This document shows positions 1-7,572 of a stretch of 38,599 nt of DNA, one piece after another. Where the stretch lies: positions 373 through 38,971 of the forward strand of contig DBXP01000021.1 of NCBI GenBank assembly GCA_002309575.1, in the 5' to 3' direction. Position 1 is the stretch's first letter. Every line of letters starts with the position of its first letter. This DNA comes from a bacterium UBP6_UBA1209. Lineage in GTDB: Bacteria; UBP6; UBA1177. The notes below the pieces were generated by a model that did no database searches, was not told where the DNA came from, and saw nothing but the letters and a program-made list of their open reading frames with translations. The translations under genes were made by a program, and so were the position numbers.

Positions 1-2
1 TT

Positions 3-716
3 CCTGAACAAAAACTTATTGTGGACAATAATACTGGACTGAAGTGGCAGCAGACACTTGACGAAAATAGATACACTTGGGAAGAGGCACAGAATTATTG
101 CAATAACCTAAATTATGCAGGCTACAGCAGCGGTTGGCGCCTCCCAACACCGTTGGAATTTATACAGCTCACTCCGGCAATAAATACAACGAATTTTCCG
201 AATATGAAAATATTTGAACCTATTTGGTCTTCGGTAGATAGAGGAATTCATCACTATCATTGGCTTTTTAACTACCCGTATGAGAAAACCGGAAAATCTA
301 TTTCAAGTACATTTCCTTATCAGGTAATTTGTGTTCACGGAAGCGAAATGCCAAAAGCTGTTTTTACAACAGAAACAGTCAGCGGTAATGAAGTTGTCAA
401 AGATCTGATAACCGGTTTGATGTGGCAGAAAGAAGCTGATTTTAATGGTAGTTGGCAGGCAGCCTTGAAATATTGCGAAGATCTTGATTATGCCGGCTAT
501 ACCGACTGGCGTCTGCCGAGCAAAAACGAGTTGTCCTCACTCCTAAATTTTGATAAATCAATGACTCTCTACTCTGATTTTCCAATTTTTATGCCATCGG
601 GCGGTCGTTTTTGGTCTTCCACTTCCCGTGGAATATATATCAATTTCTACACTGGTGAGGTAAGTTATGATGGCAACAAAACTAATCTCGGCAGATGCGT
701 GAGAAACGCAGATTAA
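3..716 (+). CDS. DUF1566 (Lcl C-terminal-like) protein with two repeats, 5' end cut off
   Basis: The reading frame is open to the left edge (PEQKLIVDNNTGLKWQQ is read from base 3), so the true start lies outside the window; the GTG at 21 is only an internal Val codon. Two copies of the DUF1566 pattern are visible. Each has D-x-x-TGL-x-WQ, then W-x-x-A-x-x-YC-x-x-L, then G-x-x-x-WRLP-x-x-x-E and a late FWSS/IWSS. In the second copy the WRLPSKNELSSL stretch and the closing GRCVRNAD are typical of the family. The family is usually exported or surface-linked, and its biochemical role is unknown. A second DUF1566 protein is encoded at 32830-34077, so the genome uses this module repeatedly. Nothing can be said about the N-terminal part. 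Confidence 0.8.
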   Translation, partial: PEQKLIVDNNTGLKWQQTLDENRYTWEEAQNYCNNLNYAGYSSGWRLPTPLEFIQLTPAINTTNFPNMKIFEPIWSSVDRGIHHYHWLFNYPYEKTGKSISSTFPYQVICVHGSEMPKAVFTTETVSGNEVVKDLITGLMWQKEADFNGSWQAALKYCEDLDYAGYTDWRLPSKNELSSLLNFDKSMTLYSDFPIFMPSGGRFWSSTSRGIYINFYTGEVSYDGNKTNLGRCVRNAD

Positions 717-778
717 CTCAATTCTTTTATTAAATCTTTTCCAGAAAAACTTCGATCCTTGTCTGGGATTTGATTTTA

Positions 779-1174
779 TTATTTATGAACTACGCTCTGA
801 ACGAAAGAGATGATATCTTCTGATTTGGTTCCGGGGGTGAAGACAGCCTGGATCCCGTGCTCCTTGAGGAAGGGGATATCGCTCTCAGGGATAACGCCGC
901 CGCCGAAAACTACTATATCTTCTGCATGTTTTTCTTTAAGGATCTCAACGACTTTGGGAAGAAGTGTGTTGTGTGCGCCGCTTAAAATCGAAAGGCCGAC
1001 TGCATCGACGTCTTCCTGGATCGCCGCATTGGCAATAGCCTCAGGAGTCTGTCTAAGACCTGTATAAATGACCTCCATTCCTGCGTCTCTCAACGCTCTT
1101 GCAACGAATTTCGCACCTCTGTCGTGACCGTCAAGACCCGGTTTTGCAATAAGAACTCTGATTTTTTCGCTCAT
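779..1174 (-). CDS. mcmA2: methylmalonyl-CoA mutase, small B12-binding subunit
   Basis: This 131-residue protein is a free-standing cobalamin-binding domain, as in two-gene (archaeal-type) methylmalonyl-CoA mutases. It carries the signature D15-G-H17-D-R-G20, where His17 would be the lower axial ligand of adenosylcobalamin. The usual SILSGAHNTLLP and FGGGVIP segments that line the nucleotide tail follow. It must pair with a large catalytic subunit; the only candidate here is at 21554-23209, about 20 kb away on the same strand. Together they would interconvert methylmalonyl-CoA and succinyl-CoA. A GGAGGA ribosome site lies just upstream of the ATG. The gene is transcribed divergently from asd. 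It could also serve a related acyl-CoA mutase. Confidence 0.9.
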   Translation of the reverse strand: MSEKIRVLIAKPGLDGHDRGAKFVARALRDAGMEVIYTGLRQTPEAIANAAIQEDVDAVGLSILSGAHNTLLPKVVEILKEKHAEDIVVFGGGVIPESDIPFLKEHGIQAVFTPGTKSEDIISFVQSVVHK

Positions 1175-1311
1175 TTTATCCTCCGAAATAGTTTTACAGC
1201 CAAAAAACGCACTCTTTTACAACAATGTCAAAAAATTGTCCATTTTTAGCTGATACCTAATTGTTTTTTTTATATTTTTCTATAGTGTAACGCGTTTTTA
1301 TGGAGGAGAGA

Positions 1312-2334
1312 ATGAAACCATTGAATGTCGCAATAGTCGGAGCAACGGGGCTTGTCGGCGAGGAATTTATCTCGATCCTTGAGGAGAGAAACTTCCCGAT
1401 CAACGAGCTTTATCCCTTTGCTAGTGAAAATTCTTTAGGAGAAACAATAACTTATGATCATAAAGAGATCGACGTCATAGTCCTTAAGGAGGAAGAGATC
1501 CGCAAGAGAAAGATCGATCTTGCGCTTTTCAGCATCGGTGCCGGTCTTGCACTCGAGTGGGCGAAACTCTTCACGGAGTGCGGTGCAGTCGTCGTAGACA
1601 ACAGTTCTGCCTTTCGTATGGATCCCGAGATACCGCTCGTTGTGCCCGAGGTCAACGGCCATGTCCTGAAAGAGAGCAGGTCGAAGATCATCGCCAACCC
1701 GAACTGCTCCACGATCCAGCTTGTGCCTTTCCTGAAGCTTGTTGACGGGCTTTTCGGAATTGAAAAGGTCGTCGTCAGCACTTACCAGAGCGTCAGCGGT
1801 GCTGGCAAAAAAGGCATCGAGGAGCTTCACAACCAGGTGACTTCGCTCTTCAACGGCCGGAGCGTCAAGCCGGAGGTCTTCCTGCAGAGGATAGCCTTCA
1901 ACCTGATCCCGCAGATAGGGCCCTTCTTTGAGGACGGATACTGCGAGGAGGAGATCAAAATGATCAATGAATCCCGCAAGATACTTGAAAAACCCGAGCT
2001 TGATATCGATGTGACGACGGTACGTGTCCCGACCTTCTATTCTCACGCCGAGTCTGTCTGGATCGAGCTCAAAAAGAGCTGCGACCTTGCCGCTCTGCGC
2101 AAAAAAATCAGTGAAAGCGAGGAGATGGTCCTGATGGACAACATCGAAGAGATGCTCTATCCTACGCTTGTCGATTCGTCGGGCAAGGACGAGGTTTTTG
2201 TAGGAAGGCTCCGCGTGAACCGCGAAGGAAAAAAGCGCCTTTCGGCGTGGGTCGTTGCCGACAACGTCAGAAAGGGGGCTGCCTACAACGCGATTAGAAT
2301 TGCCGAGACAATTATGGGAGATATGCATGAATAA
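1312..2334 (+). CDS. asd: aspartate-semialdehyde dehydrogenase
   Basis: NADPH-dependent reduction of aspartyl phosphate to aspartate semialdehyde, the branch step to Lys, Met, Thr and diaminopimelate. The 340-residue protein starts with the Rossmann motif VAIVGATGLVG. The catalytic cysteine is Cys132 in NPNCSTIQ, followed by YQSVSGAGKKG. Arg238 and His245 sit in the expected RVPTFYSHAE motif. An ATG four codons upstream (1300) is in frame, but the strong GGAGGAG at 1303-1309 lies between the two ATGs, so 1312 is the supported start. The 3' end overlaps the next gene by 8 bases, indicating translational coupling to an envelope protein that has no obvious link to amino acid synthesis. Confidence 0.95.
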   Translation: MKPLNVAIVGATGLVGEEFISILEERNFPINELYPFASENSLGETITYDHKEIDVIVLKEEEIRKRKIDLALFSIGAGLALEWAKLFTECGAVVVDNSSAFRMDPEIPLVVPEVNGHVLKESRSKIIANPNCSTIQLVPFLKLVDGLFGIEKVVVSTYQSVSGAGKKGIEELHNQVTSLFNGRSVKPEVFLQRIAFNLIPQIGPFFEDGYCEEEIKMINESRKILEKPELDIDVTTVRVPTFYSHAESVWIELKKSCDLAALRKKISESEEMVLMDNIEEMLYPTLVDSSGKDEVFVGRLRVNREGKKRLSAWVVADNVRKGAAYNAIRIAETIMGDMHE

Positions 2335-4252
2335 AAAGCTTTTTTTGTTTCTTTTTGCCGCTTTCGCCACACTCTTCACGCTTGAAGCGGCGACTTCTGA
2401 CTGGCTTAAAAACGTGTCGGTTTCACCGAAACACGCAAACCTCAACTACAACGGCGAGCTTGAGATCTATTATGATCTGCCGGACACTGACAGCGTTGAA
2501 GAGGTTTACCTTGTCATTTCGACGGGTAGCGGGGATTACACGATCGAGGCCTCTGGAGTCGATTCAGGTTTTGCGACGGTCAACAACCTTATAAAGCTCT
2601 CCGGGCTCGATTTTTACAACACGCTGAAGAACAACAGGGATCTTGAAAGCGACGACAAATCGGCTCTTGACGGAACTTATACGGTCGATCTGGTCGTAAA
2701 GCTTGACGGCAGCAGCAGCGGAAACGACGAAAAAAACGACGATGACGAGGAGAACGATGACGACGACAGCGGCTCTTCTTCATCTTCAAGCAAGCCGGCT
2801 TCGGTTTCAAAGAGCCTTTCGATCCTGTTCGACAACAAGCCGCCCAAGGCTCCGTCAACGATCGAAATCGAGGGCGGAAACGGTTCAATGCTGATCCGAG
2901 TCGCTCCTCCGAGCACGGCAGACGGCAGCAAAAAAGAGCAGATCGGTAAATATCATGCCATAATTACAGGAACTTTTAAGCATAACGGCTCCGAAAAGGA
3001 GGCGACGCTGGAGTTCGAATCCGAGGTCGATTCCGATTTGTACGCAAAGATCTGGGAGTTCACGGTCAAGGGCAAAGACGGATATGCCTTCATCAACAAC
3101 GATGAAAACGACCCGGAAAAGGCCTACAAAGTCGAGGTCTACGCCGAGGATCTTGCCGGGAACTTCGATGAAAACGCAACGATCGCCCTCGATGCTTCGG
3201 CTGTCACGACTTTCGGCTTCTGGAGCAACTACGCTTCAAAGGGCGGAAAGGATGACGGCGGATTCTGCTTCGTCGCGACGGCGTGCTTCGGCAGCTATTT
3301 CCACCCTGCGGTAGAACTGCTTAGAAATTTCAGGGATTTCTTCCTTTCGAGCTTTGCTCTCGGACGTTCGTTTATCGGCGCCTACTACAGATACGGATCC
3401 TATCCTGCAGAGATAATCAAGGGTTCTCCGCTCCTGAAGTCGCTTTCGAGAACCGCGCTTATGCCGCTTATTGCCGTCGCGTGGTTCCTCACAAATCCGG
3501 CAGGCCGCATTTTCGGCATACTGTGGCTCTCTCTCGTGCTCTTCAGCATCCTCAAGCCGAGAAGAAGGGGAGTCGCGGTCCTCTTTGTTTTCTTTGCGCT
3601 TCTTCTGGGGGCAGGCGATCTTCAGGCAAAGTCGAAGAAGAACAGCGTCCACGGCGAGTTTTCCTTCACAAACTCCTTCTACTATCCGAAGGAGATCGAT
3701 TCCGAGTTCAGTGACGGCTCGCCGTTTAAGGATGTCGCCGGCTCGGAGATGCGTTATCTGCCGTCGCTGACTTACGGTTTTGCGGTCCCGGTCGCCGAAA
3801 AATATATCCGCTGGTCGTTTGTCGGCGGTATCGGTTACACCCGTTTCAAAGGCCGCGCTCTACAGTCGGACGGCACTAGGACCAAGGACAGGACGACGAT
3901 GCATTTCATTCCGCTGATGGCAGAGACGAAGCTCCGCCCGGTCTATTCCTTCCCGCTCTATCCGGTCGTTTCGATAGGGATCGACTACTTTACATGGTGG
4001 ATCCGCGAGAAGGGGAAAACTGCTCAGAGCGGCGGTACTTTCGGCTTCCACGGCACTGTCGGGCTCAAGGTCTCTCTGAACTGGATCGATCCAGATTCGG
4101 CTAAGAAAATGGAAGACGGCGGCATCACCGACACGGCTCTTTTTGTAGACTACCGCTTTGAAAAGATCGATGATTTCGGCAAGTCGGCAAGCTTCGACCT
4201 CTCCGATATGAGCAGCCACAGGTTCGAATTCGGTATAGTTTTTGAATTTTAG
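2327..4252 (+). CDS. exported CFI-box protein fused to a C-terminal outer-membrane beta-barrel-like domain
   Basis: The start is the ATG at 2327 with GGGAG at 2316-2320, overlapping asd by 8 bases. The 641-residue product has a signal peptide (about 1-21), a beta-rich domain, an Asp/Ser-rich linker (about 126-160), and a fibronectin- or Ig-like domain. Next comes a CFI-box-like element beginning at Cys314 (CFVATACFGS, then VELLRNFRDFFL and YYRYGSYPAEII). Known CFI-box proteins end soon after this element with one or more membrane segments. Here hydrophobic segments at about 391-434 end in an Arg cluster plus a second signal-like stretch (FALLLGAGDLQA, predicted cut after 434). About 205 residues that look like a small beta barrel follow, ending in a hydrophobic-aromatic FGIVFEF tail. 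Function is unknown. The fusion may be a single chain or a precursor that is cleaved. Confidence 0.7.
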   Translation: MNKKLFLFLFAAFATLFTLEAATSDWLKNVSVSPKHANLNYNGELEIYYDLPDTDSVEEVYLVISTGSGDYTIEASGVDSGFATVNNLIKLSGLDFYNTLKNNRDLESDDKSALDGTYTVDLVVKLDGSSSGNDEKNDDDEENDDDDSGSSSSSSKPASVSKSLSILFDNKPPKAPSTIEIEGGNGSMLIRVAPPSTADGSKKEQIGKYHAIITGTFKHNGSEKEATLEFESEVDSDLYAKIWEFTVKGKDGYAFINNDENDPEKAYKVEVYAEDLAGNFDENATIALDASAVTTFGFWSNYASKGGKDDGGFCFVATACFGSYFHPAVELLRNFRDFFLSSFALGRSFIGAYYRYGSYPAEIIKGSPLLKSLSRTALMPLIAVAWFLTNPAGRIFGILWLSLVLFSILKPRRRGVAVLFVFFALLLGAGDLQAKSKKNSVHGEFSFTNSFYYPKEIDSEFSDGSPFKDVAGSEMRYLPSLTYGFAVPVAEKYIRWSFVGGIGYTRFKGRALQSDGTRTKDRTTMHFIPLMAETKLRPVYSFPLYPVVSIGIDYFTWWIREKGKTAQSGGTFGFHGTVGLKVSLNWIDPDSAKKMEDGGITDTALFVDYRFEKIDDFGKSASFDLSDMSSHRFEFGIVFEF

Positions 4253-4264
4253 TATAGGAGAAAC

Positions 4265-6037
4265 ATGGTAAAAAAATTAGTTCGTGCACTTGTTTTTTTG
4301 GCGGCGTTTTGTCTGTTGATATCCTGTAACGGAACGGCAAATGTAACGAAAAACGGTGACTCAAGCGCGGAAAACGATGAAGATAAAACCGACTCCGATA
4401 TTGCCGGAGATAAAGATGATAATGATGATGATCCCGAAAACGGTGACCTGGAGCCGGAAGCCGGCGACGAGGAGCCGGTCGCGGATGATGGCAGTGCAGC
4501 TCAGGACGATGACAGCGCTGCGCCGGACGATTCCGAGCCCATCGAAGAGCCTCAGGTCATAAACCTCTCTCCAAGCGCCTCCTACGAAGATTCCAATGTC
4601 GGGATAATCATTACGACCGACGAGCTCGAAGAGGTCTTCAAAAAGTTCGCGATCTTCCACACGATAACAGGGATCCCGACTAAAGTCGTAACGGTTTCAG
4701 CTGTTTGCGATATTTATGGCTGTGATGACTCGGAACCGGCGACGGACACCTCTTCGGCGATAAAAAAATATCTGATGTCGGTTGAAGGGCTGCGCTACGT
4801 CGTTTTGGGCGGCGACAGCGCCGAGGTCCCGTCAAGAAAGGTCCACGACCACTATAAGAACATCCTTGCCGGAGAGTACGAGGAGGATTTTTACAGCGAT
4901 CTCTTCTTCGCCGACTTCAGCGACTGGGATGCGAACGGCAACGGTGATTATGCCGAGGATGACGACAATCCGAAGCTCGTTGCGGATGTCGCGATCGGCA
5001 GGATTTCGGTCTCCACGGTCGAGGATGCCGAGCTCTATTTCCAGAAGCTTCTGAAGCATTCGACGGCTTACGATGTTTCGAGGATCAAGACGGCGACGCT
5101 TCTTGCCAACATTGCTGCGACGGTTTCCAGCGTTGCCATAAACTCAGGCTACTACTTTATCGCCGACGGCAAGACCGAGAGCATCATCGACCCCGGTTAC
5201 GAGATGAAAAAATACTACACGAAGACCTTCCCTTTCCCCGACAACACGGCAGAATATCTCACGAACGAGAGCGAAAAGTCTGCGATCGAGGCGGGACCGA
5301 ACATAATCGTCCACAGCGGACACGGCGCTCCATGGCTCCTCTCATGCGAGCAGGAGACCGATGACAACGATTTCACGGGCGACATGGCTTATGCTCTCGA
5401 AAATGTCAACTATCCGATCTTCCTGAGCTGTGCCTGCGAGGCCGGACAGTTCACCTACCGCAATGATTCAGCCGGCGAAAAGCTGATGAAGGCTCCGAAC
5501 GGAGGCGCGATCCTCTATCTCGGCAACACAACGACCGGTCTCGGGATAGCAGGCGGCAGCCAGTTTATCGACGAAATGCTGAAGAACATGTTCGCATATC
5601 CGAGCGCGATAATCGGCGAAAGTTACCTTTACGCTCACCTCAGCCTGCCGAAGTACGATACCTTTAACCCGCCGATCTCATTCATAAATATCAATGCACC
5701 AGTTGTAGATAACGACAGCTGGAAGTGGACGAAAAAGTCGATCGTGATGCTCGGCGACCCGATGCTGACCTTCTGGCGCGATGTGGTCCCGCCCTTTGAA
5801 TCCGAGCTTGTTCCGGTTGTTGAAACTGCTGACGGCGGGATGTCGGTGAAATTTGAAATCCCTGGCGAATTCGACGGTTTGGATCTTACGCTTTTCGCAA
5901 ACGACAAGATTTACAGCATTCCTTACGTCCACGAGGGAACTCTTGAGCTTGTCTTCTCCGAGCCGGCAAGCGAGCTTTACATCGGGATCAGAGCCGACGG
6001 TCATCAGTACTTCTTCCAAAAGTTCGAGCTCGAATAA
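4265..6037 (+). CDS. peptidase C25 (gingipain-like) family lipoprotein
   Basis: A lipobox (LLIS|Cys21) predicts a lipid-anchored, surface or periplasmic protein. It is followed by a roughly 80-residue Asp/Glu-rich stalk. The catalytic region shows the C25 layout: YVVLGGDSAEVPSRK, then LVADVAIGRISVS. The presumed catalytic dyad is His353 in HSGHGAPW and Cys391 in LSCACEAGQF, and the family's closing MLGDPML motif follows. The last 70 or so residues resemble the small beta-sandwich that follows the protease domain in this family. Gingipain relatives cut after Arg or Lys, but substrate preference cannot be read here. It has a TAGGAG ribosome site 12 bases after the preceding gene and probably shares its transcript. 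Confidence 0.85.
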   Translation: MVKKLVRALVFLAAFCLLISCNGTANVTKNGDSSAENDEDKTDSDIAGDKDDNDDDPENGDLEPEAGDEEPVADDGSAAQDDDSAAPDDSEPIEEPQVINLSPSASYEDSNVGIIITTDELEEVFKKFAIFHTITGIPTKVVTVSAVCDIYGCDDSEPATDTSSAIKKYLMSVEGLRYVVLGGDSAEVPSRKVHDHYKNILAGEYEEDFYSDLFFADFSDWDANGNGDYAEDDDNPKLVADVAIGRISVSTVEDAELYFQKLLKHSTAYDVSRIKTATLLANIAATVSSVAINSGYYFIADGKTESIIDPGYEMKKYYTKTFPFPDNTAEYLTNESEKSAIEAGPNIIVHSGHGAPWLLSCEQETDDNDFTGDMAYALENVNYPIFLSCACEAGQFTYRNDSAGEKLMKAPNGGAILYLGNTTTGLGIAGGSQFIDEMLKNMFAYPSAIIGESYLYAHLSLPKYDTFNPPISFININAPVVDNDSWKWTKKSIVMLGDPMLTFWRDVVPPFESELVPVVETADGGMSVKFEIPGEFDGLDLTLFANDKIYSIPYVHEGTLELVFSEPASELYIGIRADGHQYFFQKFELE

Positions 6038-6038
6038 G

Positions 6039-6944
6039 ATGGTCAAGTTTGGCGTAAATATCGGAAACTTAAGGCTTCAGAACCCTATTCTGACAGCTTC
6101 GGGAACCTTTGGCTACGGCTCTGAATTTGCCGGATTTCTTGATCTGAACCGGCTCGGCGGTTTCTGCACGAAGGGTATCTCGATCAAACCGAGAGCCGGA
6201 AATCCGTCTCCCAGGATCGTAGAGACTGCTTCGGGGATGCTCAATTCGATCGGCCTTGAAAACTGCGGGAGCGAGCACTTTTTAAACGTTGTTATGCCGA
6301 AAATCGCGGGCTACAGCTGTGCGATAATCGTCAACCTCTACGCTTCGTCGTCGGAGGATTTTGTCGAGCTTGCCAAAATTTTGTCGCGTGAGCCGAGGAT
6401 CGACGCCTTCGAGATGAACCTCTCCTGTCCGAACGTGAAGGAGGGCGGTTCGGCATTCGGTGCCGATCCGAAACTCATTGAAAAGCTGACACGTGCAGTC
6501 AAATCTGCGACCGAAAAGCCGCTTATCGTCAAACTTTCGCCGAATGTCACCGATATCCGCGAAACCGCTCTTGCAGCGGAGGCTGGCGGCGCGGACGCTG
6601 TTTCCCTCATCAACACGCTGATCGGGACAGCGGTCAATCGTGAAAAAAGGACCTTCATTCTCGGCAACAAGATCGGCGGGCTCAGCGGTCCAGCAATCAA
6701 GCCGGTGGCGCTCAGGATGGTCTGGCAGGTCGCTCAGGCGGTAAAGATCCCCGTCATCGGGATCGGCGGGATCATGTCGATCGAGGATGTTCTTGATTTT
6801 CTGATCGTCGGCGCAACGGCTGTTCAGCTTGGTGCCGTAAACTTCGTAAATCCGTCGGCCGCAGGAGAGTGCGTCGATGCTCTGGAGCGCTATCTGACTG
6901 AGCGCGGCGAGGATATCGACAGTCTGATAGGTTCTATTCGATAA
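6039..6944 (+). CDS. pyrD: dihydroorotate dehydrogenase, class 1B catalytic subunit
   Basis: FMN enzyme oxidising dihydroorotate to orotate in pyrimidine synthesis. The 301-residue protein has NPILTASGTFGYG at the N terminus and the FMN-binding TKGIS. Catalytic Cys130 lies in NLSCPNVKEGG; a Cys rather than Ser base marks class 1. GLSGPAIKP and PVIGIGGI bind phosphate. Class 1B enzymes normally work with the iron-sulfur flavoprotein PyrK, which is not in this window. The ATG is one base past the stop of the C25 gene and has no clear ribosome site, so translation is probably coupled. Its 3' end overlaps the convergent CPBP protease gene by 11 bases. Confidence 0.93.
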   Translation: MVKFGVNIGNLRLQNPILTASGTFGYGSEFAGFLDLNRLGGFCTKGISIKPRAGNPSPRIVETASGMLNSIGLENCGSEHFLNVVMPKIAGYSCAIIVNLYASSSEDFVELAKILSREPRIDAFEMNLSCPNVKEGGSAFGADPKLIEKLTRAVKSATEKPLIVKLSPNVTDIRETALAAEAGGADAVSLINTLIGTAVNREKRTFILGNKIGGLSGPAIKPVALRMVWQVAQAVKIPVIGIGGIMSIEDVLDFLIVGATAVQLGAVNFVNPSAAGECVDALERYLTERGEDIDSLIGSIR

Positions 6945-7572
6945 AGGTCCAGAGCGTAAACTGCAAGATATTCGAGACCGCGTGAAAGGCGATACTGTAG
7001 AAGATCCTGCCTCTGCTTTTTTCTGTGAAAAGTCCGAAAAGAAGCGACGGAAAGAATGTTATTGCACGTGTTATGTTGAGAAAGGCCAGCGCGTGGATGA
7101 GGCCGAAAAGCAGCGAAGTGATCATGTTTTTCTGCGTTACGGGACCTAAAAATTTTTTATTCCGGTCTGCCAGGATATGCTCCTGAATGTAGCAGCGGAA
7201 GAAGAACTCCTCGGGGATCGCAGCAACAGCGATGGCGAGCAGACCTTTGAGCACGCCGTTTAAAATTTCGCCTGCCTGCGGAGTAACAAAAGCAGCCCCG
7301 CGGAACTTGACGAGAAAGCCGAAAAAAAGCGGCGGATATAGCAGAAGAACAGCCAGGGTCACCCAAAAAAAGAGTTTGAAGCCATCCCGGCCCGGTCTCC
7401 AGAAATCTTTCGGCCTAAAGCTTTTATCCAAAAAAACAGGTAATAAAATCAGTATGAAAGGCAAAACGAAGTAACGCCCTTCCCACCTGAATTTATTCAT
7501 GAAATATGATGCCGCTGCAGCCGAAAAAAAGAGGATCAGCGGAAGCAGAAAACCTTTTTTTGAATTTTCCAT
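6934..7572 (-). CDS. CPBP-family glutamic-type intramembrane protease
   Basis: A 212-residue multi-pass membrane protein with all the CPBP (Abi) motifs: Glu121-Glu122 with Arg126 (PEEFFFR), His160 (FGLIHA) and His197/Asn201 (FHAVSN). Members cut within membranes. Examples include Rce1-like CAAX proteases and the 'sortase-like' enzymes thought to process C-terminal membrane anchors of MYXO-CTERM or JDVT-CTERM type. The start shares one base with the stop of the upstream P-type-ATPase-like gene (TGATG), so the two are co-translated. A CFI-box-anchored protein is encoded 2.7 kb away, which makes processing of C-terminal anchors a reasonable but unproven role. Confidence 0.85.
   Translation of the reverse strand: MENSKKGFLLPLILFFSAAAASYFMNKFRWEGRYFVLPFILILLPVFLDKSFRPKDFWRPGRDGFKLFFWVTLAVLLLYPPLFFGFLVKFRGAAFVTPQAGEILNGVLKGLLAIAVAAIPEEFFFRCYIQEHILADRNKKFLGPVTQKNMITSLLFGLIHALAFLNITRAITFFPSLLFGLFTEKSRGRIFYSIAFHAVSNILQFTLWTFIE

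Noticed and set aside
1435..2445. 336-codon open frame antisense to asd
   Set aside because: Asd is unmistakable on the other strand with intact catalytic residues; the antisense product has no family features.
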